From: Oerskovia enterophila
Lineage (GTDB): Bacteria > Actinomycetota > Actinomycetes > Actinomycetales > Cellulomonadaceae
Reading direction: 5' to 3'
DNA length: 64,000 nucleotides
NCBI RefSeq assembly: GCF_001692445.1
Contig: NZ_MAQA01000010.1
Span: 29,923 to 93,922, forward strand
Numbering within the stretch: the first letter of the stretch is position 1; each line of letters begins with the position of its first letter. Below the pieces are notes generated by a model. That model saw only the letters and a list, made by a program, of their open reading frames with translations. It made no database searches and had not been told where the DNA came from. A program made the translations under genes and the position numbers. Shown here piece after piece: positions 18,695-27,004 of this stretch.

Positions 18695-19015
18695 TCACTT
18701 GATGCCGGTGACCTTGAGGCGGGTCAGCTGCTGACGGTGACCCTGGCGCTTGCGGTAGCCGGTCTTGTTCTTGTACTTGAGGATCGTGATCTTCGGGCCC
18801 TTTTCGTCCCGGACGACCTCAGCAGTGACCTTGACCTTCGCGAGCGCCGCAGCGTCGTGGGTCACCTTCTCCCCGTCCACCAGCAGGATCGCAGGAAGCT
18901 CGACGGACTGTCCGGCACCAGCCGACAGACGGTCGACGACGACGATATCGCCGACGGACACCTTCTCCTGGCGGCCACCGGCCTTGACGATCGCGTACAC
19001 CACGTTGTTGCTCAT
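18695..19015 (-). CDS. rplU: 50S ribosomal protein bL21
   Basis: A 106-aa protein with the L21 core [18 protein letters not shown] and the C-terminal RNA-binding stretch [19 protein letters not shown]. The start is taken as ATG 19015, preceded by GAAGAG; an upstream ATG at 19042 would add nine unconserved residues without a Shine-Dalgarno. It is transcribed from the strong promoter at 19141-19169 with a leader of about 120 nt. Confidence 0.96.
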   Translation of the reverse strand: MSNNVVYAIVKAGGRQEKVSVGDIVVVDRLSAGAGQSVELPAILLVDGEKVTHDAAALAKVKVTAEVVRDEKGPKITILKYKNKTGYRKRQGHRQQLTRLKVTGIK

Positions 19016-19140
19016 CTCTTCTAGTCTTGGCGTGCTCGCCATGTCTGGCCGTCTTGGCAGGACTCAACACACCTGTGCGTGCGAGTGCGACCTGTCCATG
19101 GGCACACGGGACCAGTGCGCACCGAGCGCACCGACGTTCA

Positions 19141-19169
19141 AGATTACGGAATCCCAGGCGCAGGGTCAA
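19141..19169 (-). promoter_or_regulatory. Strong sigma-70-type promoter of rplU-rpmA
   Basis: On the minus strand TTGACC (19164-19169) and TAATCT (19141-19146) are separated by exactly 17 nt. This is the best consensus match in the window. The start would be near 19134, leaving a leader of about 120 nt before rplU that contains GTGCGC inverted repeats. Confidence 0.8.
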
Positions 19170-19244
19170 ATAGCCGCACCCGGGCCCGCCGGTCAAGTCG
19201 GCACGCCCGGGCGCGGCGATCGGCCCCCCGTTCGAGGACCGGGT

Positions 19245-19451
19245 TCAGTCGAGGACGAACGTGACCTCGAGCGCCACCTGCCAGGCCACGATCTTCCCGT
19301 CCCTGACCTCGACCTTCTGCTCCTTGACCCACGCGCCCGTGAGGTTGCGCAGGGTCTCGCTCGCCCGCTCGATCCCGGTCTTGACCGCGTCGTCGAAGCT
19401 CACGTCGGACCGTGCACTGATCTGGGTGATGCGCGCTACCGAGCCGCTCAT
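19245..19451 (-). CDS. Dodecin family flavin-binding protein
   Basis: A 68-aa protein matching the dodecin fold: SVARITQISARSDVSFDDAVKTG, then a helix, then KVEVRDGKIVAWQVALEVTFVLD. Dodecins form hollow dodecamers that store or buffer flavins. The conserved VKEQKVEVRDGKI strand and the Trp in IVAWQV, where isoalloxazine stacks in known members, are present. ATG 19451 is preferred over 19466 because GGAGG lies 5 nt upstream. Confidence 0.9.
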   Translation of the reverse strand: MSGSVARITQISARSDVSFDDAVKTGIERASETLRNLTGAWVKEQKVEVRDGKIVAWQVALEVTFVLD

Positions 19452-19623
19452 GACGTCCTCCGTCATCGTCGGGCGGGCGCCCCGTCGCGCCCGCGCTCCC
19501 CTCCACGATCCTCCGCGCCCCCGCGGGTCGCCAGCGCAGCGACCGGATCGTCCGCCGGCGTGCGATCCGGCCGCCCGAGGCCGGGCGGGACGGGGCCGCC
19601 GACGAGCGCCTCGGCACCGGCCG

Positions 19624-20196
19624 TCACCCGAGCCGCGTCGCGAGCCCCGCCACGATCACGTCGACCCCGAACACGAACCGCTCCTCGAACGCCGCCGCCT
19701 GCGAGCGGTCGAGCTCGCGCCGGTCGGCGGCCTGCTCCTCCACGACGAAGCCCAGGACGAAGGCGAGCAGCGTCCCCCAGGCGCGCGCGGCGCCGTCGGG
19801 CCCGAACCCCGCCGCCGTGAGGATGCCCATGGGCACCTCGACCGCGCCGCGCAGCGACTCGTCGGTGACGAAGGTCCCGCTGAAGACCCGCGCCCCGTCG
19901 CGGTGCGAGAGCAGCATCTCGCGCAGGGCGGTCGCGGACTCGCGCACGCACTCCTGCCAGGGCGCCCCCGCAGCCACCGCCTCGTCCCAGGCCGCGCCCT
20001 CGACGAGGTCGCGCAGCATGGTGGCCGCCATCTCGTCGAGCAGGTCGCGCTTGCCCGCGAAGTGCCAGTAGAGCGCGGGCGCCTTGACGTCGAGGTCCTG
20101 GGCGAGCCGGCGCAGCGTCAGCCCGTCGAGGCCGACCTCGTCGAGCAGCGCGAGCGCCGCCCGCACCACCCGTTGCCGGTCGAGCCGCTCGGCCAC
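19624..20196 (-). CDS. TetR family transcriptional regulator
   Basis: A 190-aa repressor. The N-terminal helix-turn-helix (about 5-50) reads RQRVVRAALALLDEVGLDGLTLRRLAQDLDVKAPALYWHFAGKRDLLDEM, here spanning two blocks, and is close to TetR itself in VKAPALYWHF. The C-terminal ligand domain is of the TetR_C type. GTG 20196 is preceded by AGGAGG with a 7-nt spacer. It is transcribed away from a flavodoxin-fold oxidoreductase gene with operator-like repeats between them, so it probably represses both genes and is released by a quinone or other electrophile (inference). Confidence 0.92.
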   Translation of the reverse strand: MAERLDRQRVVRAALALLDEVGLDGLTLRRLAQDLDVKAPALYWHFAGKRDLLDEMAATMLRDLVEGAAWDEAVAAGAPWQECVRESATALREMLLSHRDGARVFSGTFVTDESLRGAVEVPMGILTAAGFGPDGAARAWGTLLAFVLGFVVEEQAADRRELDRSQAAAFEERFVFGVDVIVAGLATRLG

Positions 20197-20240
20197 CGCT
20201 CCACCTCCTCGCGCGCCCGGCACGTCCGGACCACCACACC

Positions 20241-20297
20241 TTGACACCTTAACGATGTTCAGCAACTCTAACGCTGTTAGATTGAACGACGTTAAGG
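20241..20297. promoter_or_regulatory. Divergent promoter/operator region with three TetR-type boxes
   Basis: Three related 13-bp boxes occur: TTAACGATGTTCA (20249-20261), CTAACGCTGTTAG (20268-20280, a near-perfect palindrome) and TGAACGACGTTAA (20283-20295). All fit NNAACGNNGTTNN. The outer two also form a larger dyad. A consensus -35 TTGACA (20241-20246, plus strand) lies directly before the first box, and the third box overlaps the AAGGAG of the plus-strand gene. Binding would block both initiation of transcription and ribosome access. Confidence 0.75.
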
Positions 20298-20305
20298 AGA
20301 CTCTG

Positions 20306-21001
20306 ATGCGCGTCCTGCTCGTGATCGACCACCCCTACGAGGGCAGCTACAGCCGGGCGCTCGCCGCAGCCGCGATCCGCGGCGCCACGACGGCCGGGCA
20401 CGAGGTCGACGTGATCGACCTCGACCTCGACGACTTCGATCCCGTGGTCCGGCGCGCGGACCTGGGCGCATGGCGCGAGGGACGGACCGTGGATCCACGG
20501 GCCGCGGAGTACCAGGAGCGGCTGGCCGCGGCCGACCACCTCGTCCTCGTCCACCCGGTCTGGTGGGAGGTCATGCCCGCGCGTCTCAAGGGCTTCTTCG
20601 ACAAGGTCCTCGTGCCCGGGTTCGCCTACACCGAGAACAGGGTCGGGGCTCTCCAGGGCCTGCTCGGGCTCTCGGGGGTCACGCTCGTGACGACCATGAC
20701 GACCCCCGGCCCGCTCTACCGCACGTGGTTCGGCGCGCCGGTCCAGCGGGTCGTCGCCCGCGGGGTCTTCGGCCAGCTCGGCGTGCGGCGGGTCCGGTGG
20801 GTCAACCACGCGCGCGTCGCCCAGGTCTCGCCGGCGCGACGCGAGCGCTGGCTCCGGCGCCTCGAGCGCCTCGCCGCGGAGCTCCCCGAGCCGTCGGGAG
20901 CCGTCCGCGACCGCGCAGTCCGGCGCCGCCGCGACCTGGACGCGCAGGAGGCCGCGCGGCACGCCCTGCCGAGCCCGACGCCCGTCGGGCCCGCGGCCTG
21001 A
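20306..21001 (+). CDS. NAD(P)H-dependent quinone reductase-like flavoprotein
   Basis: A 231-aa flavodoxin-fold oxidoreductase (MdaB/KefF/NQO1 superfamily). Family features are MRVLLVIDHPYEGSYSRALA at the FMN/FAD phosphate site, LVLVHPVWWEVMPARLKGFFDKV, and VTTMTTPGP. It would catalyse two-electron reduction of quinones. The last 45 residues are Arg/Ala-rich and go beyond the domain. The ATG at 20306 has AAGGAG 6 nt upstream. Divergent from the TetR gene and presumably under its control. Confidence 0.9.
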   Translation: MRVLLVIDHPYEGSYSRALAAAAIRGATTAGHEVDVIDLDLDDFDPVVRRADLGAWREGRTVDPRAAEYQERLAAADHLVLVHPVWWEVMPARLKGFFDKVLVPGFAYTENRVGALQGLLGLSGVTLVTTMTTPGPLYRTWFGAPVQRVVARGVFGQLGVRRVRWVNHARVAQVSPARRERWLRRLERLAAELPEPSGAVRDRAVRRRRDLDAQEAARHALPSPTPVGPAA

Positions 21002-21018
21002 GCGCCTGACCCCGGGAC

Positions 21019-21054
21019 GACGAAGGACCCCGGCCGGAGCCGGGGTCCTTCGTC
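21019..21054. terminator. Bidirectional terminator between the quinone reductase and trxA
   Basis: A perfect 16-bp stem (21019-21034 with 21039-21054) and CGGA loop sit between convergent genes. It starts 18 nt after the plus-strand stop and 21 nt from the trxA stop on the other strand. Confidence 0.88.
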
Positions 21055-21074
21055 GAGCTGCGTGCGCCGGAGCG

Positions 21075-21464
21075 TCAGGCGTCCGCCTGACCGTTCGACC
21101 CGGCGGCCTGCGCCTGGGCGATCTGGGCGCGGACGTCGTCCATGTCGAGGCCCTTGACCGCCTCGACGACCTGCTCGAGAGCGGGTGCGGGGAGCGCGCC
21201 GGGCTGCGAGAAGACGAGCACGCCCTCGCGGAACGCCATGAGCGTCGGGATCGAGGTGATGTTCGCCGCGGCCGCGAGGCCCTGCTCGGCCTCGGTGTCG
21301 ATCTTGCCGTGCACGACGTCCGGGTGGGTCTCCGAGGAGGCCTCGAACACCGGGGCGAACTGGCGGCACGGGCCGCACCACGACGCCCAGAAGTCCACCA
21401 GGACGATGTCGTTGTCCTTGATGGTCTGCTCGAACGTGGCGCCGGTGAGTTCCTGGGTTGCCAT
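21075..21464 (-). CDS. trxA: Thioredoxin
   Basis: A 129-aa thioredoxin with the active site WCGPC (Cys30 and Cys33) in VLVDFWASWCGPCRQF, the cis-Pro loop TSIPTLM, and a C-terminal extension of about 20 residues rich in Gln and Ala after the normal fold. ATG 21464 is preceded by AGGAAGG. It is monocistronic and convergent with the quinone reductase gene. Confidence 0.96.
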   Translation of the reverse strand: MATQELTGATFEQTIKDNDIVLVDFWASWCGPCRQFAPVFEASSETHPDVVHGKIDTEAEQGLAAAANITSIPTLMAFREGVLVFSQPGALPAPALEQVVEAVKGLDMDDVRAQIAQAQAAGSNGQADA

Positions 21465-21608
21465 GAAGGTCCTTCCTGAGGGGTTCACCAGGTGCAGCAA
21501 CCTGCCGCGGCCGGGTATTCCCGGCGCGGCGGGCGGGAGTCCGCGCGTGCTGCCGGCTCGGACCCTCCCCGTCAGCCCAGCCTGCACGGCCGTGAGCGAG
21601 GTCACGTC

Positions 21609-21614
21609 TAGGCT
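21609..21614 (+). promoter_or_regulatory. Probable leaderless -10 element of the GPH transporter gene
   Basis: TAGGCT ends 7 nt before the GTG at 21622. No Shine-Dalgarno is visible. Confidence 0.5.
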
Positions 21615-21621
21615 GTGGCGC

Positions 21622-23040
21622 GTGGAACGCCTCAGGCCGCGCACGATCGCGGGATACGCCATCGGTTCGGTCGGCACGGGTGGGTTCGGCACGCTGCCCG
21701 GCCTCATGCTCCTGTACTACCTGACCGACGCGCTCGCCGTCCCGGCCGCGGTCGCGGGCCTGGTCGTCACCGGCGCCAAGGTCTGGGACGTCGTGATCGA
21801 CCCGTTCATCGGGTACGGCAGCGACCGCGACCTAGTGCGCACCGGGTCCAGGCGGCGCTTCATGACGATCGGCGCGGTCGCGATCCCGGTGTTCTTCGCG
21901 CTGACGTTCGCCGTGCCGGCGGGGGCCTCGACCGTGGCCGCCTCGATCTGGGTGCTGGTCGCGTTCCTGCTCGCGGCCACCGCGTTCTCGATGTTCCAGG
22001 TCCCGTACATCGCGCTGCCCGCGGAGATCGCCCCGACGTACGACGAGCGCACGCGCCTCATCAGCTGGCGCGTGGCGACGCTCGCGTTCGCGATCCTGCT
22101 CTTCGGGGCCGGGGGCCCGGTGCTGCGCGGCGAGACGAGCTCGCTGTCCGGGTACCTGACGCTCGGCGTGGTCGCGGGCCTGGTCATCGGGGCAGGCATG
22201 TTCGTCGCGTCGCGCGTGGCCCCGCGGGGCGCACGCGCAGCAGGCCCGACGGCGCCGCTCCCCCCGGGCGCGCAGGCCGCAGCCCCGGCAGCGGCGGTCT
22301 CGGCGCTCGGGGCCTTCCGGATCGCGGTCGCCGAGGCGGTCTCGACCCTGCGCCGGAGCCAGCCGTTCCGCGTGCTGCTGACCGCGTTCTTCCTCCAGGC
22401 GCTCGCGACGGGCCTCATGCTCGCGGCCGCGAACTACGTCGCGACGTACGTCCTGGAGTCGGACCTCGCGGTGAGCCTGCTGTTCGCGGCGCTCATCGCC
22501 CCCGCGCTGCTCGTCATGCCGCTCTGGAACCGGCTCGCGCGCCGCGTCGGCAAGGAGCGCAGCTTCGTCCTGGCGAGCGCGCTGTTCGCGCTCGCGACGC
22601 TGTGCATGGTGCCCCTCGCGTGGGCCCCGGGCGCCTGGGTCTACCTGCCCACGGCCCTCGCGGGCGTCGGCTACGCGGGCATGCAGGCCCTGCCGCTCGC
22701 GATGCTCCCCGACGTGATCGCGCACGACGCGCGCACCACACCTGGTGTCGCCGACCGTGGTGGGGCGTTCAGCGGCGTGTGGACCGCGGGCGAGACGACG
22801 GGCATGGCGTTCGGCGCCGGCCTGCTGAGCCTCGTGCAGTGGGTCACGGGCTACCAGTCCTCGAGCGCGGGCGTCACGCCCGAGCAGTCCAGCGCCGCGA
22901 TCGACGGCATCGCGCTCTCGTTCTCGCTGGTCCCGGCGGTTCTTGTCGCGCTGAGCCTCGTCGCCCTCGTACGCTATCGACTGCGCAGGGGCGACATCGA
23001 CGTGCCCACCGAGGAGTCCGCCGCGCATGAGCGCCCTTGA
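21622..23040 (+). CDS. GPH-type MFS cation symporter
   Basis: A 472-aa membrane protein with 12 predicted helices, resembling the glycoside-pentoside-hexuronide:cation symporter family (MelB-like). Supporting features are GTGGFGTLPGLMLLYYLTDALAV, VWDVVIDPFIGYGSDR in the first half, and MFQVPYIALPAEI. A central hydrophilic Ala/Pro-rich loop (about 205-230) separates the two halves. The 3' end overlaps the PLP decarboxylase gene by 14 bp, so transport and decarboxylation are probably linked. The true substrate is unknown; actinobacterial GPH-like proteins are not restricted to sugars. Confidence 0.88.
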   Translation: MERLRPRTIAGYAIGSVGTGGFGTLPGLMLLYYLTDALAVPAAVAGLVVTGAKVWDVVIDPFIGYGSDRDLVRTGSRRRFMTIGAVAIPVFFALTFAVPAGASTVAASIWVLVAFLLAATAFSMFQVPYIALPAEIAPTYDERTRLISWRVATLAFAILLFGAGGPVLRGETSSLSGYLTLGVVAGLVIGAGMFVASRVAPRGARAAGPTAPLPPGAQAAAPAAAVSALGAFRIAVAEAVSTLRRSQPFRVLLTAFFLQALATGLMLAAANYVATYVLESDLAVSLLFAALIAPALLVMPLWNRLARRVGKERSFVLASALFALATLCMVPLAWAPGAWVYLPTALAGVGYAGMQALPLAMLPDVIAHDARTTPGVADRGGAFSGVWTAGETTGMAFGAGLLSLVQWVTGYQSSSAGVTPEQSSAAIDGIALSFSLVPAVLVALSLVALVRYRLRRGDIDVPTEESAAHERP

Positions 23041-24661
23041 CGACACCCCCCTGCCCGCCCCGCCCGTCCTGAGGGCCGAGGGCATCCTCGACCGCCTCGC
23101 AGCACTGCGTGCGGCCGACGCCCCCACGCACGGGGGCCGCGTGCTCTCGTACGTCTACGACCCGGACCTGGCCGAGCTCGACGCTCTCGCCGGCGACGCG
23201 ATCCGCGCGGTCCAGCCGCTCAACGCCCTGGACCCCACGACCTTCTCGTCGGTCGCGGTCATGGAGCGCGAGCTCGTGTCCTTCGCGCGCGACATGCTGC
23301 ACGGGACGGGCGCGCAGGACGCGAGCGGCGTCGTCGGGACCGTGACGTCCGGCGGGACCGAGAGCTGCCTGCTGGCGGTCAAGACCGCGCGCGACGCGTT
23401 CCTCGCCGCCCAGCCGGCACAGGCCGACGGGTCGCCGCGCACGCTCGCGACGCTCGGCTTCGCGCTGCGCGTCGTCGCACCCACGACCGTGCACGCCGCG
23501 TTCCACAAGGCCGCGGCCTACCTGGGGCTCGAGCTCGTGCTGGTCCCCGTCGACCCCGCGTCGTGCCGCGCCGACCCGGCCGCCCTGGCCGAGGCCGTGG
23601 GCGACGGACGCGACGTCGCGCTCGTCGTGGTCTCGGCGCCCTCCTACCCGCACGGGGTCGTGGACCCTGTCGAGGAGGTCGCGGCGGCCGCGAGCGCCCT
23701 GGGCGTGCCGGTCCACGTGGACGCGTGCGTGGGCGGCTGGGTCCTGCCCTTCTGGCCCGACGCCGCAGCCCAGGTCCCGGTCTTCGACTTCCGCGTCCCG
23801 GGCGTCACGTCGATCTCGGCCGACGTCCACAAGTACGGGTACGCCCCCAAGGGCACCTCGGTCCTCCTGACACGCGACCGCGACCGCCAGCGCCACCAGC
23901 TGTTCGCGACGACGCGCTGGCCCGGCTACCCCGTGGTGAACTCGACGATCATGGGCTCCAAGTCGGCGGGGCCGCTCGCTGCGGCCTGGGCCGTGACGCA
24001 GGCGCTCGGCGTGCCCGGCTACCAGGCCGTGACGGCCCGCTGCGCGGGAGCCACGTCCGCCCTGCACGAGGTGCTCGGGTCGATCGAGGGCCTGCGGGTC
24101 GTCGGGCTCCCGGTGGGGCCGCTCGTGGCGGTCGCGACCGACGAGTCCGTCCCTGCCGACCGCCGGATCGACCCGCACGTGTGGTCGGACGCGGTGCGCG
24201 CGAGCGGGTTCGTGCTCCAGCCCCAGCCGGGCTTCACGCAGCCCGACGGCTCGCGGCTGCCGCACACGACGCACTTCACGGTGACCCCGGTGACGGCTGG
24301 CGTCGTCGGCGGGCTGGGAGCCGCGCTCCTCGACGCCGCGGAAGCCGTGCGCGGTGTGCCGCGGCCCGACCCCCAGCAGGTCCTCGCTGGGCTGCTCGCG
24401 ACCCTCGCCCCGGGCGTCGAACCCACCGACGCGGTCGCCGCGCTCGGGTCGCTCGACTCGGCCACGGCCTGGGAGCTCGTGCAGCGCACGGTGCTGGGGG
24501 GCGCCGACACGCGCGGAGGCGACGCACCCGAGCCCGGCACGGGGCCCATGGCCCCGCTCCTGGCGCTCGTCGAGGCGCTGCCGCCCGCGGTGAGCGAGCG
24601 CCTGCTCGTCGAGCTCATCGCCCGGCTCGCCGAGCCCGTTCCCGGTTCCGCGGAGGACTGA
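23027..24661 (+). CDS. PLP-dependent group II decarboxylase / sphingosine-1-phosphate-lyase-like enzyme
   Basis: A 544-aa fold-type I PLP enzyme. The Schiff-base lysine is Lys269 in SADVHKYGYAPKG. His156 (PTTVHAAF) would stack on the cofactor, Asp232 (HVDAC) would bind the pyridine nitrogen, and SGGTES (108-113) holds the phosphate. This set is shared by glutamate/tyrosine decarboxylases and sphingosine-1-phosphate lyase. A C-terminal helical extension from about 455 is unusual. ATG 23027 lies inside the transporter gene, so the two are translationally coupled. A substrate cannot be named. Confidence 0.9.
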   Translation: MSALDDTPLPAPPVLRAEGILDRLAALRAADAPTHGGRVLSYVYDPDLAELDALAGDAIRAVQPLNALDPTTFSSVAVMERELVSFARDMLHGTGAQDASGVVGTVTSGGTESCLLAVKTARDAFLAAQPAQADGSPRTLATLGFALRVVAPTTVHAAFHKAAAYLGLELVLVPVDPASCRADPAALAEAVGDGRDVALVVVSAPSYPHGVVDPVEEVAAAASALGVPVHVDACVGGWVLPFWPDAAAQVPVFDFRVPGVTSISADVHKYGYAPKGTSVLLTRDRDRQRHQLFATTRWPGYPVVNSTIMGSKSAGPLAAAWAVTQALGVPGYQAVTARCAGATSALHEVLGSIEGLRVVGLPVGPLVAVATDESVPADRRIDPHVWSDAVRASGFVLQPQPGFTQPDGSRLPHTTHFTVTPVTAGVVGGLGAALLDAAEAVRGVPRPDPQQVLAGLLATLAPGVEPTDAVAALGSLDSATAWELVQRTVLGGADTRGGDAPEPGTGPMAPLLALVEALPPAVSERLLVELIARLAEPVPGSAED

Positions 24662-24671
24662 GGCCCCGGGC

Positions 24672-24719
24672 GGAGGGGCGTCGCGGTGCTCGCTCGACGA
24701 GACGCCGCGGCGCCCCTCC
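24672..24719 (+). terminator. Terminator after the transporter-decarboxylase pair
   Basis: Arms GGAGGGGCGTCGCGG (24672-24686) and 24705-24719 pair at all but one position, 10 nt after the decarboxylase stop. Confidence 0.75.
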
Positions 24720-24781
24720 CGTCGGGGTCCCGTCGCCCGCGGTCCAGCGCACGGGACGGGCGCGGGTGGTAGAACAGTCGG

Positions 24782-25351
24782 GTGACGGACACCGCGGACT
24801 TCCCGCCCGACGACTTCTCCCGTGAGCTCCCCCAGCCGGCCGGGTGGCTGAGCGCCGAGGACCTCGCGGCCGCACGGTCGCACCTTCCCCTCGTCTACGT
24901 CGACGCCATCCCGGTCCGGGTCGACGACTCGGGCGACGTCGTCGCGGTGGGCCTGCTCCTGCGCGTGACGCCCGAGGGCCAGATGACACGGGCCCTGGTG
25001 TCGGGGCGCGTGATGTACCACGAGCGGATCCGCGACGCGCTGCTGCGGCACATCGAGAAGGACCTGGGCCCGGTGGCCCTCCCCCACGTCCCGGCCTCCC
25101 CCCAGCCGTTCACGGTCGCCGAGTACCTCCCGACACCCGGCATCACGGGCTACCACGACCCGCGTCAGCACGCGGTCTCGCTCGCGTACGTCGTCCCGGT
25201 CTCGGGAGACTGCCAGCCCCAGCAGCAGGCGCTCGAGCTGGCGTGGCTCACGCCCGAGCAGGCGTGCAGCGACCAGGTGCAGCTCGAGATGCACGGTGGG
25301 CAGGGCACGCTCCTGCGCCAGGCCATGGCGTACGTCGGCCGGCTCACGTGA
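24782..25351 (+). CDS. NUDIX-like DUF4916 domain protein
   Basis: A 189-aa cytosolic protein that looks like the actinobacterial DUF4916 family, a NUDIX-fold relative. Strands LVYVDAIPVRVDD, GLLLRVTPEG and the later VSLAYVVPVSGDC, ALELAWLTPEQA follow the NUDIX pattern. The catalytic GX5EX7REUXEEXGU box is not intact, so hydrolase activity is doubtful. GTG 24782 has TAGAAC 6 nt upstream, a weak leaderless -10 candidate. The stop overlaps the next gene as GTGA. Confidence 0.75.
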   Translation: MTDTADFPPDDFSRELPQPAGWLSAEDLAAARSHLPLVYVDAIPVRVDDSGDVVAVGLLLRVTPEGQMTRALVSGRVMYHERIRDALLRHIEKDLGPVALPHVPASPQPFTVAEYLPTPGITGYHDPRQHAVSLAYVVPVSGDCQPQQQALELAWLTPEQACSDQVQLEMHGGQGTLLRQAMAYVGRLT

Positions 25352-26028
25352 GCACGGCGCGGGTCGCCTCGCCGTCGAGCACCGGATGGCGAGGCCTGAC
25401 GGCTGCCCGCTGGTGGCACGGCGTCGTCGCAGCCATGGCGCTCGTCGGCGTCGTCTGGGAGCTCTTCGGCACGCTCGGGCGCGGGCCGCTCCCGGGCGAC
25501 ACCACCGTGGACCTCGTCGTCCACTTCTTCAGCTACTTCACCATCCTGTCGAACATCCTCGTCGGGGTCACGTGCGCGCTGCTCCTCGTGGACCCGCTGC
25601 GCGACGGGAAGGTGTTCCGCGTCGCGCGGCTCGACGCGCTGCTGTGCATCGCCGTGACCGGGATCGTCTACAACACCGTGCTCGCGGGGCTCAACGAGCT
25701 GAGCGTCGCCGGCTTCTTCACGAACCTCCTCATGCACCAGGCAGGGCCGCTGCTCGCGGTCGTGGGCTGGCTCGTCGTGGGCCCGCGCCCGCGCATCGAC
25801 ACCGCGACCGTGTGGTGGTCCGTCGTGGCTCCGCTCGCGTGGATCGTCTACATCTTCGTCCAGGGAGCGTTCTCCCGCTGGTACCCCTACCCGTTCATGG
25901 ACGTGACCCAGATCGGGTACCCGCAGGCGTTGGTCAACACGGGCATCGTGGCCGTGGTCTTCCTGGGGCTCGCGGCCCTCCTGGGCTGGATCGACCGGCG
26001 CATGGAGCCGGCCCCCGCGCAGGGCTGA
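25348..26028 (+). CDS. Pr6Pr family membrane protein
   Basis: A 226-aa integral membrane protein with six predicted helices. Polar residues inside the helices include FFSYFTILSNILVGV, the Pr6Pr signature, and HQAGPLLAVVGWLVVGPR. The family is widespread in actinobacteria and has no established function. GTG 25348 overlaps the stop of the DUF4916 gene as GTGA, indicating coupling. Confidence 0.85.
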   Translation: MSTARVASPSSTGWRGLTAARWWHGVVAAMALVGVVWELFGTLGRGPLPGDTTVDLVVHFFSYFTILSNILVGVTCALLLVDPLRDGKVFRVARLDALLCIAVTGIVYNTVLAGLNELSVAGFFTNLLMHQAGPLLAVVGWLVVGPRPRIDTATVWWSVVAPLAWIVYIFVQGAFSRWYPYPFMDVTQIGYPQALVNTGIVAVVFLGLAALLGWIDRRMEPAPAQG

Positions 26029-26127
26029 CGGCCGCGTCCCGTCGGGCTCGCGAGACGTCCTGATCTTCACCCGCTCGGCCCGGACCGCTCGTCTCGCGCG
26101 CCTGCCGGGGCGGCCCCCTGGCGGCGG

Positions 26128-26133
26128 TAGCGT
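26128..26133 (+). promoter_or_regulatory. Probable leaderless -10 element of ppk2
   Basis: TAGCGT ends 6 nt before ATG 26140; no Shine-Dalgarno is present. Confidence 0.55.
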
Positions 26134-26139
26134 GTCGCC

Positions 26140-26994
26140 ATGTCGAAGACGTCGAAGAAGAAGTCGAAGAAGGACAAGGCCCCGACCCTGTCCCGTGAGG
26201 TCTACGAGGCCGAGCTGTTCCGGCTCCAGGCGGAGCTCGTCAAGCTCCAGCAGTGGACGCAGGCCACGGGCGCTCGGGTCGTGGTGATCTTCGAGGGTCG
26301 TGACGCCGCGGGCAAGGGCGGCACGATCAAGCGCATCACGCAGTACCTCAGCCCCCGCGTCGCCCGCATCGCGGCACTGCCCACGCCCACCGAGCGCGAG
26401 CGCTCCGAGTGGTACTACCAGCGCTACATCGCCCACCTGCCGGCGGCGGGCGAGATCGTGCTGTTCGACCGCTCCTGGTACAACAGGGCAGGCGTCGAGA
26501 AGGTCATGGGCTTCTGCACCCCCCAGGAGTACCAGCGCTTCATGCGCCAGACCCCGGTCTTCGAGGAGATGCTCATCGACGACGGGATCCTGCTGCGCAA
26601 GTACTGGTTCTCGGTCTCGGACGCCGAGCAGCTCAAGCGTTTCCGCTCACGCCTGTCCGACCCGGTGCGTCAGTGGAAGCTGAGCCCCATGGACCTCGAG
26701 TCGATCCACCGCTGGGAGGACTACTCGCGCGCCAAGGACGAGATGATGGTGCACACCGACGTCCCCGAGAGCCCGTGGTTCGTCGTCGAGTCGGACTCCA
26801 AGAAGAACGCCCGGCTCAACATGATCGCCCACCTGCTCTCGACCATCCCGTACGTCGACGTGCCGCACGACAAGGTCGTGCTGCCCGACCGCCCCCAGGC
26901 GTCGAGCAGCTACGTGCGCCCGCCGCGCGAGCTGGCGAACTACGTCCCGGACCACGTGGCCCAGCTCCTGGGCGACCCCGAGAACGGGTTCTGA
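26140..26994 (+). CDS. ppk2: Polyphosphate kinase 2
   Basis: A 284-aa single-domain PPK2, which transfers phosphate between polyphosphate and nucleotides. Walker A EGRDAAGKGG lies at 52-61, Walker B VLFDRSWYNR near 108-117, and the lid module contains SDPVRQWKLSPMDLES. The length and one-domain organisation fit class I-type enzymes, which favour ADP/GDP phosphorylation, though the class cannot be fixed by eye. The N-terminus is a 13-residue lysine-rich tail that may contact polyphosphate. The end is 10 bp from the convergent ABC-F stop. Confidence 0.95.
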   Translation: MSKTSKKKSKKDKAPTLSREVYEAELFRLQAELVKLQQWTQATGARVVVIFEGRDAAGKGGTIKRITQYLSPRVARIAALPTPTERERSEWYYQRYIAHLPAAGEIVLFDRSWYNRAGVEKVMGFCTPQEYQRFMRQTPVFEEMLIDDGILLRKYWFSVSDAEQLKRFRSRLSDPVRQWKLSPMDLESIHRWEDYSRAKDEMMVHTDVPESPWFVVESDSKKNARLNMIAHLLSTIPYVDVPHDKVVLPDRPQASSSYVRPPRELANYVPDHVAQLLGDPENGF

Positions 26995-27004
26995 GCGGCG
27001 CGCT

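Noticed and set aside
21465..21540. A SigR/SigH-type promoter upstream of trxA (GGGAAT...GTT)
   Set aside because: The spacer between GGGAAT and GTT is 15 nt, too short for the usual 18-19 nt.
22874..25294. An 806-codon minus-strand frame opposite the PLP decarboxylase
   Set aside because: Antisense to a gene with complete PLP motifs; Arg/Gly/His-rich composition without motifs.
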